Assembly (NCBI RefSeq): GCF_020531965.1
Contig: NZ_JAJAWH010000002.1
Span: 186,001 to 250,000 of the forward strand
Reading direction: 5' to 3'
DNA from: Pseudorhizobium xiangyangii
Lineage (GTDB): Bacteria; Pseudomonadota; Alphaproteobacteria; Rhizobiales; Rhizobiaceae
Length of the DNA stretch: 64,000 nt
The notes under the pieces were generated by a model that made no database searches, was not told where the DNA came from, and saw only the letters and a list, made by a program, of their open reading frames with translations. Every line of letters starts with the position of its first letter. Positions within the stretch are counted from its first letter, which is position 1. Shown here in pieces: positions 17,311 to 26,750 of the stretch. The translations under genes and the position numbers were made by a program.

Positions 17311-20124
17311 TTACTGGCCGAGCCGTTCAAGGAGGGCAGGGACATGGACCTGATCCGCCTTGTAGTTGCCGGTCAGCATGTACATCATGATGTTGACGCC
17401 GGCGCGGTATGCGTATTCCCGCTGCATTTCGTCCGCAGGGATGGTGGGCAGCACGGCCACGCCCTGCGCGTTCACGGCCCATGCCCCCGCAAGGTCGTTG
17501 GCGGTGATCAGAAGCGGGGTGACGCCATCGCCGGACGAAGAGAGCTGGCTGTTGGTCTGCGCCGCTTCCTGGCGGGCTTCCACCCAAAGCGGACTTCCGG
17601 AATAGCGGCCGGGAAAATCAGTGAGAAGATAGAAGGAACGCGCCAGGACATGGTCTTCCGGCGTCGGCTCCAGGGGCGGAATGTCGATGTTGGCGAGGAT
17701 CGCCTGGAGCCGTTCGCCGTTGGGTGATGTCGCTCCGGAATTGTCGAGGCTCGAGAACTGGTCGCGGGTGTCGAACAGCACTGTGCCGCCGTTTCGCATA
17801 TAGGCATCGATGCGCGAGATCGCGGCCTGCGAGGGCATGGGAGCATTGGCGGACACCGGCCAGTAGATGATCGGATAGAAGGCCAGTTCGTCACTCTCGA
17901 TGTCCAGACCCACGGGCGCGCCGGGCTCCAGCGTCGTGCGATAGGTGAGGAATTCCGTCAGCCCCTGCAGCCCTTGCTCGGTAATCCGATCGACCTCGGC
18001 CTCCCCCGTAACCACATAGGCAAGGTGGGTGGTGTCTAGCCGTTCCAGGATCAATTCATCATTGGGCTTGGCATCCTGGGCCCGACCGATGTCCGGGTGG
18101 ATGAAAAGCGTGAGGGTGGCCAATGCCGCGAGGGAGGCGGCAGTGCGTCGGTTGAGCCGCGGCATACGGGAAAAGACACCGTTCATGAACAGCACGATCA
18201 GGCTGTCGAGCAGGATAAGCAGAAAGGCGATGGCAAACAGGATAGGGCGCAGAGATTTTGCCTCCTCGCCGATCAGCGTGTCGCGGACCACCTGCTGCCC
18301 GGAGATCGCGGTGTTGAAGGGCGCCAGCACCGTGTCGGGTGGCAGGAGATTGACAGCGGTGAAGCCGTCCTCGGTTCCGTAGAGGCCGGGCGGGTGATCG
18401 AATCCGGCAACCGGGTTCTGGCCGGCCAAGACCGTGATCGGCTTTGCCGCCCCGGTCTCGGCCGTGAGCACGCCATCCGCGTCCAACAGGCGGTAAGGTG
18501 GAAGGGCAGCGGTGGAAGCCTCCGTGCCGGAACTGCTGGTCGCGCCGCCGGCCCGCGCCATCTGCACGAGGCGCCGCAGCATTTCGACGAAGTTTCCGGA
18601 CAGCGGCATGTTGGACCACGTTGCTTCGGCACTCGAATGGAAGAGAACGATGCGGCCGGCTTCCTGTTCCCGCGTCGTCACGAGCGGGGTGCCGTCGGCG
18701 AGGCTCGCCCAAGTGCGCTCCGCCAGATCCGGGGTCGGCTGGGCGAGGACCTGCCGGGTGATCGTGATGTCGTTCGCATGCGGCATGCCCGCGAAAGGTC
18801 CGAAGGACGGGAATTCGGCGAGCGGCTGGGGCTCGGACCAGGAGAGTGCGCCGCCGAGCGCGCGTTCGCCCTGGCGCAGGATTACCGGCACCAGAGGATC
18901 ATCCGCAGGTGCCGCGGCAAGCCTCGGTCCGGCAAAGCGGATCAGCATGCCGCCACGGTTGATCCAGCGTTGCAGCGGTTCATAGGTTTCTGCCGGCAGG
19001 CGTCCGATATCGGCCATGATGATGGCCGACGGGTTGCTCTCCAGCACTTGCGGTATCGAGACGGACAAGTCGGCAGTCGTCGGTTCAATGAGGTCGGCGA
19101 AGGGCTGCAGGGCGCGGCTGATGTAATAGAGCGGTTGCAGAAGCGGCTGGAAATCGCTGCCGCTGTCGCCGGCCAGAAGGGCGACGCGGCGGCGTTTGAA
19201 ACCGTCGTCGAGCAGGTGCGCCGCGCCGGCCGTCGCCACACCATCGACGTTCAGACGGGCGAAATCGTTGCGCAGCTCAAACGGGGCGGAAATTTCGCCG
19301 GTGGCCGTTGCCGACCCTGCGGCAAATTCAAGGGTGCCGGAGGCCAGCGCACGGCCCTGCGTATCCAGTGCGTTGACCGTGACGCTGCGCGCCGCAGCCG
19401 TCGGCAATCGCGTCGCGGTGACCGACATTGCCTCGGCATTGTTGGTGGCCGAGGTGATCGCCATGGCACTCACGCCATCGCCTTCCAGCACGCGCAGTTC
19501 CGCCGGCGAGAGGGCTGCGAGCGCATCGAGCGCGGCCTGATCGGAGGGGCCGGCAATGCCATCGGAGAGAATTGCGATCGTGCCGGGTGTGGTGCCGTTC
19601 AACGCTTCACTGACGGCGCCGGCCGCGCGCTCGCGATTGGCAACGAGCGGCCGTGGCGTTGCGGCAGCCAGCTTTTCCCGGGCGGCGGGCGCGCTGCCGG
19701 GCACGGCGTCGTGGGTCGGATCGGCTGTGAATGTGATGGATACGGGAAGCTCGGCGTTCTCGGCGTCGCTGATCAGCGCCTCGGCCGTCTCGACACGGCG
19801 TTCCCAATCGGTCGATGTCGCCCAGCTGTTGTCCACGACGAGGACCAGCGGCCCGCCTGTGGCGAGCGAGTTCGTGCGCGGGTTGAGCACCGGGTCGGCA
19901 ATCGCAAGGATGAGGGCGGCGGCAAGCGCCATGCGCAGCAGCGTCAGCCACCACGGGCTCTTGGCCGGCGTCTCCTCGCGTTTCAGAACGCTGGCGAGGA
20001 TCCTGAGCGGCGGGAAGACCTCCGTCTTCGGGCGCGGCGGCGTGAGGCGCAGCAGCCACCAGATGAGCGGGAGAGCCAGAAGACCGAGGAGTATGGCTGG
20101 ATTGGCGAAGGCGAACGCACTCAT
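17311..20124 (-). CDS. BatA / DUF4159 domain membrane protein
   Basis: 937 residues. The N-terminus FANPAILLGLLALPLIWWLL is a BatA-type membrane anchor, with a second helix near 60-78. A von Willebrand A-like domain follows, but its metal site reads DNSWA instead of DxSxS, so metal binding is doubtful. After a membrane helix near residues 620-640 the C-terminal third (about 700-930) is a DUF4159 domain (YVVTGEAEVDRITEQGLQGL, GGTVLFDTRDQ). It overlaps the DUF58 gene by 4 bp (ATGA). With MoxR and DUF58 it forms the common MoxR-vWA type system, thought to assist folding or activation of envelope proteins; that role is by family analogy. Confidence 0.85.
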   Translation of the reverse strand: MSAFAFANPAILLGLLALPLIWWLLRLTPPRPKTEVFPPLRILASVLKREETPAKSPWWLTLLRMALAAALILAIADPVLNPRTNSLATGGPLVLVVDNSWATSTDWERRVETAEALISDAENAELPVSITFTADPTHDAVPGSAPAAREKLAAATPRPLVANRERAAGAVSEALNGTTPGTIAILSDGIAGPSDQAALDALAALSPAELRVLEGDGVSAMAITSATNNAEAMSVTATRLPTAAARSVTVNALDTQGRALASGTLEFAAGSATATGEISAPFELRNDFARLNVDGVATAGAAHLLDDGFKRRRVALLAGDSGSDFQPLLQPLYYISRALQPFADLIEPTTADLSVSIPQVLESNPSAIIMADIGRLPAETYEPLQRWINRGGMLIRFAGPRLAAAPADDPLVPVILRQGERALGGALSWSEPQPLAEFPSFGPFAGMPHANDITITRQVLAQPTPDLAERTWASLADGTPLVTTREQEAGRIVLFHSSAEATWSNMPLSGNFVEMLRRLVQMARAGGATSSSGTEASTAALPPYRLLDADGVLTAETGAAKPITVLAGQNPVAGFDHPPGLYGTEDGFTAVNLLPPDTVLAPFNTAISGQQVVRDTLIGEEAKSLRPILFAIAFLLILLDSLIVLFMNGVFSRMPRLNRRTAASLAALATLTLFIHPDIGRAQDAKPNDELILERLDTTHLAYVVTGEAEVDRITEQGLQGLTEFLTYRTTLEPGAPVGLDIESDELAFYPIIYWPVSANAPMPSQAAISRIDAYMRNGGTVLFDTRDQFSSLDNSGATSPNGERLQAILANIDIPPLEPTPEDHVLARSFYLLTDFPGRYSGSPLWVEARQEAAQTNSQLSSSGDGVTPLLITANDLAGAWAVNAQGVAVLPTIPADEMQREYAYRAGVNIMMYMLTGNYKADQVHVPALLERLGQ

Positions 20125-21041
20125 GAACGGCCTCCGCCGAAGCTCGCGACCGGCATGCCGGAGAGGTAGCCGTGGACCGCGACCAGCGCCTCGGACGCCA
20201 GATGGTCGGTGCGGTGGAAGGCGAAGCTCCAGCCGAGCCGGCGCAGCGCTTCGCCGAGTGTTTCCCGGCGCAGGAGATAGGCGCGCTGGTAGTCGTCGCG
20301 GATCGTCTCGGCGCGGCCGGACACGAGCTTTTCGCCGGTTTCCGGATCGGTGAATTCTGTACGCCCCGTGTAGGGGAAGGTTTCCTCCGCGGGATCGGCG
20401 ATCTCCACGACATGGCCCCGCAGACCACGACGCGCAAGCGGTGTGAGGCGGTCCATGATCCGGTTGGCGTCATCGAGGAAGTCACCGATCAGCACGAGGT
20501 CGCTTTGACCGTGGATCATCGTCGTTTCCGGCAGGCCGCTGGTCGTTGGCGCGTGCATGATGGCGGCGGCAAGCCGCTCGGCTGCGTTTCGGGAGGATAC
20601 GGGCTCCATGATGCCGGGGCAGCCGATGCGTTCGCCGGAGCGTGCGAGGATTTCCGCCAGTGCCAGCATCAGCACCAGCGCCCGGCTTTCCTTGGAGACC
20701 GTGCCGAACGTGGACTTGTACATCATCGATGGAGAGAGATCGCACGAGAGCCAGACCGTGTGGGCGGCTTCCCATTCGCGGTCGCGGATATAGGTGTGGT
20801 CGTCGCGGGCGGAGCGGCGCCAGTCGATGCGCGACAGGCTTTCGCCCTCGGCATAGGGCCGGAACTGCCAGAAATTCTCGCCAACGCCGCGCTTGCGGCG
20901 GCCGTGCCAGCCGGCGATCACCGTGTTGGCTATGCGCTTGGCCTCGACCATGCAATCGGGCACGAGGGCGGCCCGCGCCTGGGCGCGCGAAAGAACCTCG
21001 CTGCCCGCGGTCTGTTCGACGATCTGGCCAATGGATGCCAC
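20121..21041 (-). CDS. DUF58 domain-containing protein
   Basis: 306 residues from a GTG at 21041 with a GGGA ribosome binding site, 16 bp after the moxR stop; a much longer open frame reaches into moxR but is not plausible. The DUF58 signature FRPYAEGESLSRIDWRRSAR and the following YIRDREWE are clear. The C-terminal part is a von Willebrand A-like fold (LSCDLSPSM, an intact DxSxS-like DLSPS). DUF58 proteins are constant partners of MoxR ATPases. It overlaps the BatA-like gene by 4 bp, so translation is coupled. Confidence 0.9.
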   Translation of the reverse strand: MASIGQIVEQTAGSEVLSRAQARAALVPDCMVEAKRIANTVIAGWHGRRKRGVGENFWQFRPYAEGESLSRIDWRRSARDDHTYIRDREWEAAHTVWLSCDLSPSMMYKSTFGTVSKESRALVLMLALAEILARSGERIGCPGIMEPVSSRNAAERLAAAIMHAPTTSGLPETTMIHGQSDLVLIGDFLDDANRIMDRLTPLARRGLRGHVVEIADPAEETFPYTGRTEFTDPETGEKLVSGRAETIRDDYQRAYLLRRETLGEALRRLGWSFAFHRTDHLASEALVAVHGYLSGMPVASFGGGRS

Positions 21042-21057
21042 GCGCAATCCCTTTGCT

Positions 21058-22071
21058 CTAGCTGCGGGCCTGCTTGACAAGCCCTGCAATGACGTCGCGA
21101 ACCGACATGCCTTCGGCGCGGGCGGCAAACGTGAGCGCCATGCGATGCTGGAGCACGGGTTCCGCCAGCGCGTAGACATCGTCGAGCGACGGTGCGAGCC
21201 GGCCTTGATAGAGCGCACGGGCACGAGCAGTCAGCATGAGCGACTGCCCGGCACGGGGACCGGGGCCCCAGGCGACGTTCTTGTCTGTTGTGGCATTGCC
21301 ATGGCCGGGACGGCCGGAACGGACCAGCGCGAGGATCGCGTCCACGACCTTTTCGCTGACCGGCATCTGGCGGATGAGCGCCTGGATTTCCTGCAGGCGT
21401 GCCCCGGTGATCACGCCGCGCGTCTTGGCTTCCGACGTGCCGGTGGTCTCCAGCAGGATCTGCCGTTCGGCGTCCAGTTCCGGGTACAGCACATCAACCT
21501 GCAGGAGGAAGCGGTCGAGCTGGGCTTCCGGCAACGGATAGGTGCCTTCCTGCTCCAGCGGGTTCTGCGTCGCGAGCACATGGAAGGGCGCAGGGAGGTC
21601 GTAGCGCTGGCCGGCGACGGTAATGTGATATTCCTGCATGGACTGCAGCAGCGCGGACTGGGTGCGCGGAGAGGCGCGGTTGATTTCGTCCGCCATCAGG
21701 AGCTGGGCAAAGACCGGTCCCTTGACGAAGCGGAAGGAACGCCGTCCGTTTTCGTCCTGATCCATCACTTCCGAGCCAACGATGTCGGAAGGCATAAGGT
21801 CCGGCGTGAACTGGATGCGGTTCGCGTCGAGGCCGAGAACGGAGCCGAGCGTGGTGACCAGCTTGGTCTTGGCGAGGCCCGGAACGCCGACGAGAAGAGC
21901 ATGGCCACCGGACAGAAGAGCCAGCAGGGTATTCTCCACCACCCGTTCCTGGCCGAAGATCACCTTGGCGACTTCCGTGCGCACCGCGGCAATGTCGGCA
22001 AGCGCCTGCTCGGCGGCCGCGACGACGGCTTTTTCATCCAGAACGGTTTCGGTGGAATTCATCAGACCCAT
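21058..22071 (-). CDS. moxR: MoxR family AAA+ ATPase
   Basis: 337 residues from ATG 22071 with a GGGAG ribosome binding site. It has the MoxR Walker A GVPGLAKT, Walker B LLMADEINRASPRTQSALLQ and sensor/arginine-finger blocks (ATQNPLEQEGTYPLPEAQLD). MoxR ATPases act with DUF58 and von Willebrand A proteins as chaperone-like complexes. It is the first gene of a four-gene minus-strand operon and is divergent from the DUF1285-NUDIX-cca operon. Confidence 0.94.
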   Translation of the reverse strand: MGLMNSTETVLDEKAVVAAAEQALADIAAVRTEVAKVIFGQERVVENTLLALLSGGHALLVGVPGLAKTKLVTTLGSVLGLDANRIQFTPDLMPSDIVGSEVMDQDENGRRSFRFVKGPVFAQLLMADEINRASPRTQSALLQSMQEYHITVAGQRYDLPAPFHVLATQNPLEQEGTYPLPEAQLDRFLLQVDVLYPELDAERQILLETTGTSEAKTRGVITGARLQEIQALIRQMPVSEKVVDAILALVRSGRPGHGNATTDKNVAWGPGPRAGQSLMLTARARALYQGRLAPSLDDVYALAEPVLQHRMALTFAARAEGMSVRDVIAGLVKQARS

Positions 22072-22173
22072 ATCGCTCTCCCTGAGGCTTTGACGGGTAT
22101 CCTGCTGCAATGTGCGAATCGTTGCGTTGCAGCAAGCAGTTCCTGTCGGACAAACTTATTACCGCAGAAGCGG

Positions 22174-22202
22174 CTGACAAGAACGTCCTGAATGACTATC
22201 TC
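22174..22202 (+). promoter_or_regulatory. Candidate promoter of the DUF1285-NUDIX-cca operon
   Basis: CTGACA (22174-22179), a 17-base spacer and TATCTC (22197-22202) resemble a sigma-70 promoter. The predicted transcript would start about 33 bases before the DUF1285 start codon. Confidence 0.4.
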
Positions 22203-22241
22203 GTGACACATAGATGCTTAGAGCGGAACCGGGACTGAAAG

Positions 22242-22862
22242 ATGGCAGGCGAAACCATTCAGACAGCGACAGATGCCGCTGGACTTGCCGCACTGATCGC
22301 ACGCGCATCGGAGCAGAAGGCAGGCGGCAAACCGGGCCTTCCGCCGGTCGAAAGGTGGGATCCGCCTTTCTGCGGCGATCTCGACATGGAGATCCGTGCC
22401 GACGGTACGTGGTTCTACATGGGTACGCCGATCGACCGGCAACCGCTTGTGCGATTGTTTTCGACCGTCCTGCGCAAGGACGAGGACGGCAAGACCTACC
22501 TCGTCACCCCTGTGGAAAAGGTCGGCATCCATATCCACGATGCGCCATTCCTTGCGGTCGAGATGAACGTGTCCGAACAGGACGGCGAGCAGGTGCTGAC
22601 GTTCCGGACAAATGTCGGTGACGTTGTCGAGGCGGGACCCGAGCATCCGCTGCGCTTCGTGATTGCCGGCGAAAACAATGAATTGAAGCCGTATCTTCTT
22701 GTACGAGGTCGTCTTGAGGCGCTCGTGTCGCGGGCGGTGATGTACGACTTGGTGGAGCTTGGTGAGACGATCGACATCGACGGCGTCGGGATGTTCGCAA
22801 TCCGCTCCGGCGGCAACGTGTTTCCGGTGATGCCGGCTTCGGAACTGGATGCGCTTGCATGA
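22242..22862 (+). CDS. DUF1285 domain-containing protein
   Basis: 206 residues, start preceded by GGGAC. The sequence PPVERWDPPFCGDLDMEIRA followed by DGTWFYMGTPIDR is the DUF1285 signature. The biochemical role of the family is not established. Its gene overlaps the NUDIX gene by 4 bp (ATGA), which in turn overlaps cca, so the three are translated together. The recurrent linkage with a coenzyme A-type NUDIX enzyme and the tRNA CCA enzyme hints at a link to nucleotide or RNA metabolism, but that is only inference. Confidence 0.88.
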   Translation: MAGETIQTATDAAGLAALIARASEQKAGGKPGLPPVERWDPPFCGDLDMEIRADGTWFYMGTPIDRQPLVRLFSTVLRKDEDGKTYLVTPVEKVGIHIHDAPFLAVEMNVSEQDGEQVLTFRTNVGDVVEAGPEHPLRFVIAGENNELKPYLLVRGRLEALVSRAVMYDLVELGETIDIDGVGMFAIRSGGNVFPVMPASELDALA

Positions 22863-23494
22863 AGGTACATTCGGCCTATACCGCCAGCGACTTCAGGGAG
22901 CGCGCTCACAATCAGACTGGCAACCCCATCGCGGGAGCCTGGCGCGAGCATGGCGACCACCTGCTCAATCCGGACCTGATGCCGCTGATCGAGGGGCTGC
23001 GGCTCAAGGACGCCGCCGTGCTGGTACCGGTGATCGACGACGGAGACGAGGCCAAGGTGATATTCACCCGGCGCACCGAGACACTGCGCAAACATTCCGG
23101 CCAGATCGCCTTTCCGGGCGGCGCGATCGATCCGGAAGATGCCTCGCCAGAGGAGGCGGCAATGCGCGAAGCGGAGGAGGAGATCGGTCTTGCGCCGGTT
23201 TTCGTGGAGCCCGTGGGGCGCCTGCCGCAATATCTGGCGGCGACGGGTTTCCGCATCACGCCAGTGCTTTCCGTCGTTCATCGCGGCTTTGAACTGAAAC
23301 TCAACCCGCACGAGGTGGACGATGTCTTCGAGGTGCCGCTCTCCTTTCTGATGGACCCGAACAACCACCAGAAGGGCAGCCGAGTCTGGGATGGACGGGA
23401 ACGGCATTTCTACCAGTTGCCCTATGAAGAGCGGAATATCTGGGGCATTACCGCGAGCATCGTCCGCACCCTCTATGAAAGGCTCTATGCATGA
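22859..23494 (+). CDS. NUDIX hydrolase, coenzyme A pyrophosphatase type
   Basis: 211 residues. It has the UPF0035/CoA-type motif (LRKHSGQIAFPGGAIDPED) just before and overlapping the NUDIX box (GGAIDPEDASPEEAAMREAE, then EEIGL). This pair of motifs marks NUDIX enzymes that split coenzyme A and its derivatives into phosphopantetheine and adenosine 3',5'-bisphosphate. It overlaps both neighbours by 4 bp (ATGA at 22859 and 23491), a compact operon with DUF1285 and cca. Confidence 0.9.
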   Translation: MKVHSAYTASDFRERAHNQTGNPIAGAWREHGDHLLNPDLMPLIEGLRLKDAAVLVPVIDDGDEAKVIFTRRTETLRKHSGQIAFPGGAIDPEDASPEEAAMREAEEEIGLAPVFVEPVGRLPQYLAATGFRITPVLSVVHRGFELKLNPHEVDDVFEVPLSFLMDPNNHQKGSRVWDGRERHFYQLPYEERNIWGITASIVRTLYERLYA

Positions 23495-24753
23495 CCTCGG
23501 TGGCGCATGAAGCGTGGTTCCAGGATCCGTCGCTTGTACGCATCTTCTCTCTCCTCAACGCCGACGGTGGCGAGGGGCGGGTCGTCGGCGGAGCAATCCG
23601 CAATGCGCTGATGGGATTGGCGGTCGGGGATATCGATATCGCGACCACCCTGGTTCCGGAGGTGGTCGTGGAGCGGGCGAAAGCCGTCGGCATCAAGGCG
23701 GTGCCGACGGGCATAGAACACGGCACGGTGACGCTGGTTCTCGAGGGCAAGGGGTTCGAGGTGACGACGCTGCGCCGCGACGTCGAGACGGACGGACGGC
23801 GGGCTCAAGTCGCATTCGGCACCGACTGGAAGACGGATGCGGAGCGCCGCGACCTGACGATCAATGCGCTCTACGCGAACGACAAGGGCGAGGTGATCGA
23901 TCTGATCGGCGGATTGGCCGACATCGAAACGCGCACCATCCGCTTTATCGGGGATGCGGAAACCAGGATCGCTGAGGATTACCTGCGCGTCCTGCGTTTC
24001 TTCCGGTTTTTCGCCTATTACGGTTCGGGGCGGCCGGATGCCGACGGATTGAGGACGTCGGCCAAGGCGAAGGACAAGCTGAAGACGCTTTCGGCGGAGC
24101 GGATCTGGAGTGAGTTGAAGAAGCTGCTCACCGCGCCCGACCCCTCCCGCGCTCTTTTGTGGATGCGCCAGACCGGCGTTCTCACGGAAATCCTGCCAGA
24201 GACGGAGAAGTGGGGCATCGACGCCATTCATGGGCTGGTGGCGACGGAACAGGCGTTGAAATGGGCACCCGACCCGCTGCTGAGGCTGGTGGCGATCATT
24301 CCCGACGATGCCACGCGCATCGAGGCGCTCTCGAAGCGCCTGCGCACATCGAATGCAGAGGCCGCAAGGCTGCAGGCCTGGGCGAACGCGCCGGTTCTCC
24401 CGGATGAAGTCACGGATGTCGGCTTCGACCGGATGCTCTACCGCCATGGAGCGCAGGGCATTGTCATGCGGACGAAACTGGCGCTTGCCTCGGCTCGTTC
24501 AGCTGCGGAAGGCGACCCCTTTGCCATGCGCAAATCGGCGCGGCTGTCCGATCTTCTGAAGCGTGGCGAACGCTACCGGAAGCCGGTATTCCCGCTGACG
24601 GGTGCGGATGTGCTCGCGGCGGGCGTTCCGGCTGGAAAGCGGGTCGGCGAATTGCTGGCATCGCTGGAGAATGTGTGGATCGAGCGGAATTTCGCTCTGG
24701 ACCGGGCGGCGCTGACCGCCCGGCTCGATGACATGATTAAGGACAGCCTCTAA
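23491..24753 (+). CDS. cca: CCA tRNA nucleotidyltransferase / poly(A) polymerase family
   Basis: 420 residues. The class II nucleotidyltransferase head shows VVGGAIRNALMGLAVGDIDI (GG-x-VR-type and DxD residues), then RRDLTINAL and the AEDYLRVLRFFRF RNA-binding block. It should add or repair the 3'-CCA end of tRNAs using CTP and ATP; a poly(A) polymerase role is the family alternative. It is the last gene of the operon with DUF1285 and the NUDIX gene, and ends one base before the convergent DUF1059 gene. Confidence 0.9.
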   Translation: MTSVAHEAWFQDPSLVRIFSLLNADGGEGRVVGGAIRNALMGLAVGDIDIATTLVPEVVVERAKAVGIKAVPTGIEHGTVTLVLEGKGFEVTTLRRDVETDGRRAQVAFGTDWKTDAERRDLTINALYANDKGEVIDLIGGLADIETRTIRFIGDAETRIAEDYLRVLRFFRFFAYYGSGRPDADGLRTSAKAKDKLKTLSAERIWSELKKLLTAPDPSRALLWMRQTGVLTEILPETEKWGIDAIHGLVATEQALKWAPDPLLRLVAIIPDDATRIEALSKRLRTSNAEAARLQAWANAPVLPDEVTDVGFDRMLYRHGAQGIVMRTKLALASARSAAEGDPFAMRKSARLSDLLKRGERYRKPVFPLTGADVLAAGVPAGKRVGELLASLENVWIERNFALDRAALTARLDDMIKDSL

Positions 24754-24754
24754 C

Positions 24755-24940
24755 TCACGCGGCCGCCGCGTCGTCGCGGATGCGTGCCTTGATGTTGTCC
24801 ACCATGTTCTCGCGGATAATTTCCTCGCCATGTGCCGAGCGTAGATGTTCGACTGAGCGCCGAACCACTTCCGCATCCTCGGCGGCGCGCGTATGCCAGG
24901 GGCATCCCGGAACAAGAGTTCCGCATTCGAACAGTCTCAT
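24755..24940 (-). CDS. DUF1059 domain-containing small protein
   Basis: 61 residues with a perfect GGAGG ribosome binding site before ATG 24940. The start FECGTLVPGCPWHTRAA (two cysteines 6 apart), the EVVRRSVEHLRSAHGEE helix and the C-terminal helix fit the DUF1059 family. Function unknown. It is convergent with cca. Confidence 0.8.
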   Translation of the reverse strand: MRLFECGTLVPGCPWHTRAAEDAEVVRRSVEHLRSAHGEEIIRENMVDNIKARIRDDAAAA

Positions 24941-25034
24941 AGCATCCTCCTTTCGTCGGGTGTCAGGGGAGGAAACCGATCAGGGCCTCGCCCGACAGGG
25001 ATAACAAGGGAAGACGACAGGCGTTCCAGCCCGC

Positions 25035-25313
25035 CTACTCGCGCAACGCCCAGGCCTGAAAAACCGAAGCCGACTGTAGCGTGTTCTTCGGGTCTGCCTG
25101 ATCCCTGGCTGTGCCAGGTGCGCCGGAACGTGCGGCAAGCTGCCGCTTCACCTGCTCGATGTAGAACTCGCGAGGCAGGCACGGATCGCTGCGCGAACGC
25201 AGTTCGTCAGCGAGATGTTCAATCATGTCGTGGGAATCAGTGAGACGGCTCCGTTCCGATCCTCGTTCGGACGGGTACTGTCGCGGCACTGGCATGCTAT
25301 TCAACGCATTCAT
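25035..25313 (-). CDS. Hypothetical protein, 92 residues
   Basis: ATG 25313 is preceded by GGGAGGAG, a strong ribosome binding site, 14 codons inside the longest open frame. The product is hydrophilic, with a central stretch DMIEHLADELRSRSDPCLPR that should be helical and one cysteine. No signal peptide or membrane helix is visible. I do not recognise a family. It lies between the DUF1059 gene and hemF, all on the minus strand, with its own upstream gap of 115 bp. Confidence 0.6.
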   Translation of the reverse strand: MNALNSMPVPRQYPSERGSERSRLTDSHDMIEHLADELRSRSDPCLPREFYIEQVKRQLAARSGAPGTARDQADPKNTLQSASVFQAWALRE

Positions 25314-25428
25314 CGCGTTCTCCTCCCGGTGCAACCGAGAGAACGCTAGCACCATTGCCAGTCGTTGGATATGCCAAATGTTAGCACTGCGACATATTGC
25401 GTTATTCCTGCTGCGGAGGCGTTCTTTC

Positions 25429-26343
25429 CTAGGGCCAGCGCACTACGGGAGGCAGTGAGGAGAGGATGGATTCCACGTTGCCGCCGGTCTTCAGGCCGAA
25501 GATTGTTCCCCGGTCATGGAGCAGGTTGAACTCGACATACCGGCCGCGGCGGATCAGTTGTTCGTCCCGGTCCTCCTCCGTCCACGGCGTGTTGAAGTTT
25601 GTCCTCACGAGCTTGGGATAGACGAGGTTGAAGGCTCTTCCGACATCCTGAACGAAGGCGAAATCCGCCTCCCAGCCGCCCTTTTCCTCTTCGGGATGCA
25701 GCCAGTCGAAGAAGATGCCGCCGATGCCGCGGGCTTCATTGCGGTGCTTGAGGAAGAAGTATTCGTCGCACCACTGCTTGTAGCGGTCATAATCGGCGAC
25801 GGCCTCATGACGTTTGCAGGTCACTTCCATGACACGGTGGAAGATCACGCTGTCCGGGTCGTCCTGCATTCGGCGCCGGTCGAGGACGGGCGTCAGGTCG
25901 GCTCCGCCGCCGAACCAATGGCTCGACGTGACGACCATGCGGGTGTTCATGTGAACGGCCGGCACGTTGGGATTGACTGGATGAGCGATCAACGAAATTC
26001 CACAGGCCCAGAAGCGCGGATCTTCCTCGGCCCCCGGGATCTGGTTGCGAAAATCAGCAGAAAATTCGCCGTGAACTGTTGACGTATGGACGCCGACCTT
26101 CTCGAAGACGCGGCCTTCCATCATCGACATGCGACCGCCGCCGCCCTTTCCTTCGTCACGTAGCCAGTCCTTGGCGACGAAGCGCCCTGCGGGCTGGTCG
26201 GAGAGGGGGCCTTCGAGCTCGTCCTCCAAGGCTTCGAAGGAGGCGCAGATCGTATCGCGCAGGCTCTCGAACCAGGCCCTGGCGCGTGCCTTCTTCTCCT
26301 CGATGTCCTCCGGCAGACCCTTGGGCAAAACTGGCCGTTCCAT
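25429..26343 (-). CDS. hemF: Oxygen-dependent coproporphyrinogen III oxidase
   Basis: 304 residues from ATG 26343, with GAGG eight bases upstream. It has the HemF signatures: [38 protein letters not shown], the [20 protein letters not shown] block and the C-terminal [20 protein letters not shown]. The enzyme converts coproporphyrinogen III to protoporphyrinogen IX with oxygen in heme synthesis. It is encoded alone. Length fits the family. Confidence 0.96.
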   Translation of the reverse strand: MERPVLPKGLPEDIEEKKARARAWFESLRDTICASFEALEDELEGPLSDQPAGRFVAKDWLRDEGKGGGGRMSMMEGRVFEKVGVHTSTVHGEFSADFRNQIPGAEEDPRFWACGISLIAHPVNPNVPAVHMNTRMVVTSSHWFGGGADLTPVLDRRRMQDDPDSVIFHRVMEVTCKRHEAVADYDRYKQWCDEYFFLKHRNEARGIGGIFFDWLHPEEEKGGWEADFAFVQDVGRAFNLVYPKLVRTNFNTPWTEEDRDEQLIRRGRYVEFNLLHDRGTIFGLKTGGNVESILSSLPPVVRWP

Positions 26344-26492
26344 AAGCGTAACCTCGACAGACGATTCTTCTTTCAGAATTTCCTTTAGCAGCAACGGCTT
26401 TCGCCAGCCATGCCATTGGTAGCATGAGGCTCATTTCCGACTCGCAAAGCTTGAAAGCCCGGACTATCTTCAATCCATGAGAGGTAGATTGC

Positions 26493-26750
26493 ATGGCAAG
26501 ATTTACCCCGCCGCCACTTGACGGCTTGAAGCGACGGATAGACAGGCACCGGCTGGAAAAAGCCGGAAGATCGTCCGGCATGTTCGTGCGCGAAACCTTC
26601 TGCATGTCGCGCGACGAGGCCCGCGAGAAGGCGCGCGAGTGGTTCGAGGCTTTCCCCAAGGCAGCCTACTGGACCGAGGTGGAAAGCTGGCGCAAGCTCG
26701 ACGGCGACCAGATTGAGTTCACGATGCGTCGGCTGCCGACGGCCGACTAG
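26493..26750 (+). CDS. Conserved hypothetical protein, 85 residues
   Basis: The start is preceded by GAGAGG. The sequence is charged and soluble; two segments ([20 protein letters not shown] and [20 protein letters not shown]) look like a helix followed by a strand pair. I do not recognise a characterised family; similar small proteins appear to be common in rhizobia. Its stop codon overlaps that of soxR on the other strand (CTAG, 26747-26750). Confidence 0.7.
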   Translation: MARFTPPPLDGLKRRIDRHRLEKAGRSSGMFVRETFCMSRDEAREKAREWFEAFPKAAYWTEVESWRKLDGDQIEFTMRRLPTAD

